From: an uncultured Treponema sp.
Lineage (GTDB): Bacteria; Spirochaetota; Spirochaetia; Treponematales; Treponemataceae
Reading direction: 5' to 3'
Length of the DNA stretch: 6,939 nucleotides
NCBI GenBank assembly: GCA_937885235.1
Contig: CAKZZK010000260.1
Location: 1-6,939, forward strand
In this document: piece by piece, positions 6,110 to 6,939 of the stretch
Position numbering within the stretch: position 1 is the first letter of the stretch
How the letters are laid out: every line of letters begins with the position of its first letter
Position numbers and translations under genes: made by a program
Notes under the pieces: model-generated
What the model was told of the DNA's origin: nothing
Seen by the model: only the letters and a program-made list of their open reading frames with translations
The model's database searches: none

Positions 6110-6939
6110 TCATTGTTTATGACAGACATTCTCAATCAGCCCATGTAATCGGACTGTAATCGCATTCCACTGGTAGTTCTCATCCACATATTTCTTCGCA
6201 TTTGCCTTCATTCGCGCAAGCATTGTGCTGTTTGCCGGATTGAGCAGGTAATTAAGCTTTTCCTCAAAATCCGCATAGCCCTTATAATAAAAACCGCCAT
6301 TGCTCTTGATACAGTGCGCTTTCAGCACCCCGCACTCGCCATTTACGATGACAGGAGTCTGTACCGCCATCGCTTCCAATACGACCATGGAAAGGCTTTC
6401 ATATTTTGATGGCAGCACAAGAGCGGCTGCTCCCGCAATGCCGTTGAATTTGTCTTCATCGCTTACAAAGCCAAGGCTTATGATATCCTCCGACTGAGGA
6501 ACTGCCATGACGGGCCTTCCAAGAAGGACAAGTTTAAGACTGCATGGATTACGCTTTTTATACTTTTCAAAAAAATCAAAGAGCTCGTCACAGTTTTTGC
6601 CATAGTCGATACGTCCTACATAGACGATATAATTCTCAATCTGATATTTTTTCTTAAAATGTTCCGCATCGATGTTGTCCGGCAAATCAACACCAGTTCC
6701 GCCAAAGGCATACGGTATATGCCTATTGTCATATTTTCCATTCACAAGCTTCCGCTCCTCTTCTGTATTAAAAAAGAAAGCATCAGGTTTTAAGAACACA
6801 TCATCAAATATCTTCATACGGAGGAACGGCTCATCATGAGCCGTCGGTATCATGATAATATTTTTATCTACCGCTTTCACACCGATCGCTGTTGTATAAT
6901 ATAAATAAGTAAAGAAAATAACAGCCTTGTATTCATACT
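6110..6939 (-). CDS. GT4-type glycosyltransferase, 5' end outside the window
   Basis: The frame is open to the right edge: 19 codons upstream of a GTG at 6880 contain no stop and read like genuine GT4 N-domain sequence (EYKAVIFFTYLYYTTAIG, then IPTAHDEPF). The GTG is therefore an internal codon, not the start. The visible part is 275 residues, ending at TGA 6112-6110. It shows the GT-B C-domain hallmarks: YVGRIDYGKNCDELF with the conserved G-R and basic residue, LLGRPV, LPSKYESLSMVVLEAM with the EX7E motif of retaining GT4 enzymes, and a final helix with ENYQWNAI. The enzyme should transfer a sugar from a nucleotide-sugar donor in the cytoplasm during surface-glycan assembly; donor and acceptor are unknown. 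A 39-base gap with no terminator separates it from the next gene, so the two are probably cotranscribed. Confidence 0.9.
   Translation of the reverse strand, partial: YEYKAVIFFTYLYYTTAIGVKAVDKNIIMIPTAHDEPFLRMKIFDDVFLKPDAFFFNTEEERKLVNGKYDNRHIPYAFGGTGVDLPDNIDAEHFKKKYQIENYIVYVGRIDYGKNCDELFDFFEKYKKRNPCSLKLVLLGRPVMAVPQSEDIISLGFVSDEDKFNGIAGAAALVLPSKYESLSMVVLEAMAVQTPVIVNGECGVLKAHCIKSNGGFYYKGYADFEEKLNYLLNPANSTMLARMKANAKKYVDENYQWNAITVRLHGLIENVCHKQ

Noticed and set aside
6878..6880. GTG at 6880 as the true start of the glycosyltransferase
   Set aside because: The frame stays open to the window edge and the upstream codons read as typical GT4 N-domain sequence, so the gene is cut by the window boundary.

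Overview
All five genes in this 6.9 kb window lie on the minus strand, so the region is read from right to left. They are closely spaced: gaps of 39, 14 and 5 bases, then a 4-base overlap. The set looks like the 3' end of a surface-glycopolymer (capsule, O-antigen or teichoic-acid-like) operon, closed by an intrinsic terminator at the left edge. Composition is very uneven, from about 15-30% GC in sampled 60-base blocks of the transferase gene to 60-75% GC in the CDP-glycerol-transferase-like gene. That mosaic pattern is usual for exchangeable polysaccharide loci. The organism cannot be named from this window. Strong Shine-Dalgarno sites and the family mix fit a host-associated anaerobe such as a Treponema-like spirochaete or a clostridial/Negativicutes bacterium, but this is a low-confidence inference.

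In order of transcription: (1) 6939-6110, a GT4-type glycosyltransferase whose 5' end lies outside the window. (2) 6070-3986, a membrane-anchored sulfatase/alkaline-phosphatase-superfamily transferase with five predicted N-terminal membrane helices, a complete-looking catalytic core and a C-terminal beta-rich module. (3) 3971-2391, a YidC/Oxa1-like domain fused to about seven further membrane segments. Its conserved groove arginine is replaced by asparagine, and it ends in an unusual tail. (4) 2385-1147, a TagB/TagF-like CDP-glycerol glycerophosphotransferase-family protein with an N-terminal DPGTGS membrane hairpin. (5) 1150-65, a fold-type I class V PLP aminotransferase of the alanine-glyoxylate / 2-aminoethylphosphonate transaminase group. 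An inverted repeat at 12-49 followed by a T-tract on the minus strand ends the unit.

Together the genes suggest a module that builds and decorates a cell-surface glycan. A cytoplasmic glycosyltransferase and a polyol-phosphate-type transferase would act on the polymer. The aminotransferase would make an amino-bearing precursor, possibly aminoethylphosphonate-like. The membrane transferase would add a phospho-substituent outside the membrane. The least understood part is the YidC-like fusion. A dedicated, altered YidC paralogue between glycan-decoration genes is the best candidate here for an undescribed mechanism.

No tRNA, rRNA, CRISPR array, insertion sequence or gene-free stretch over 300 bases was seen.
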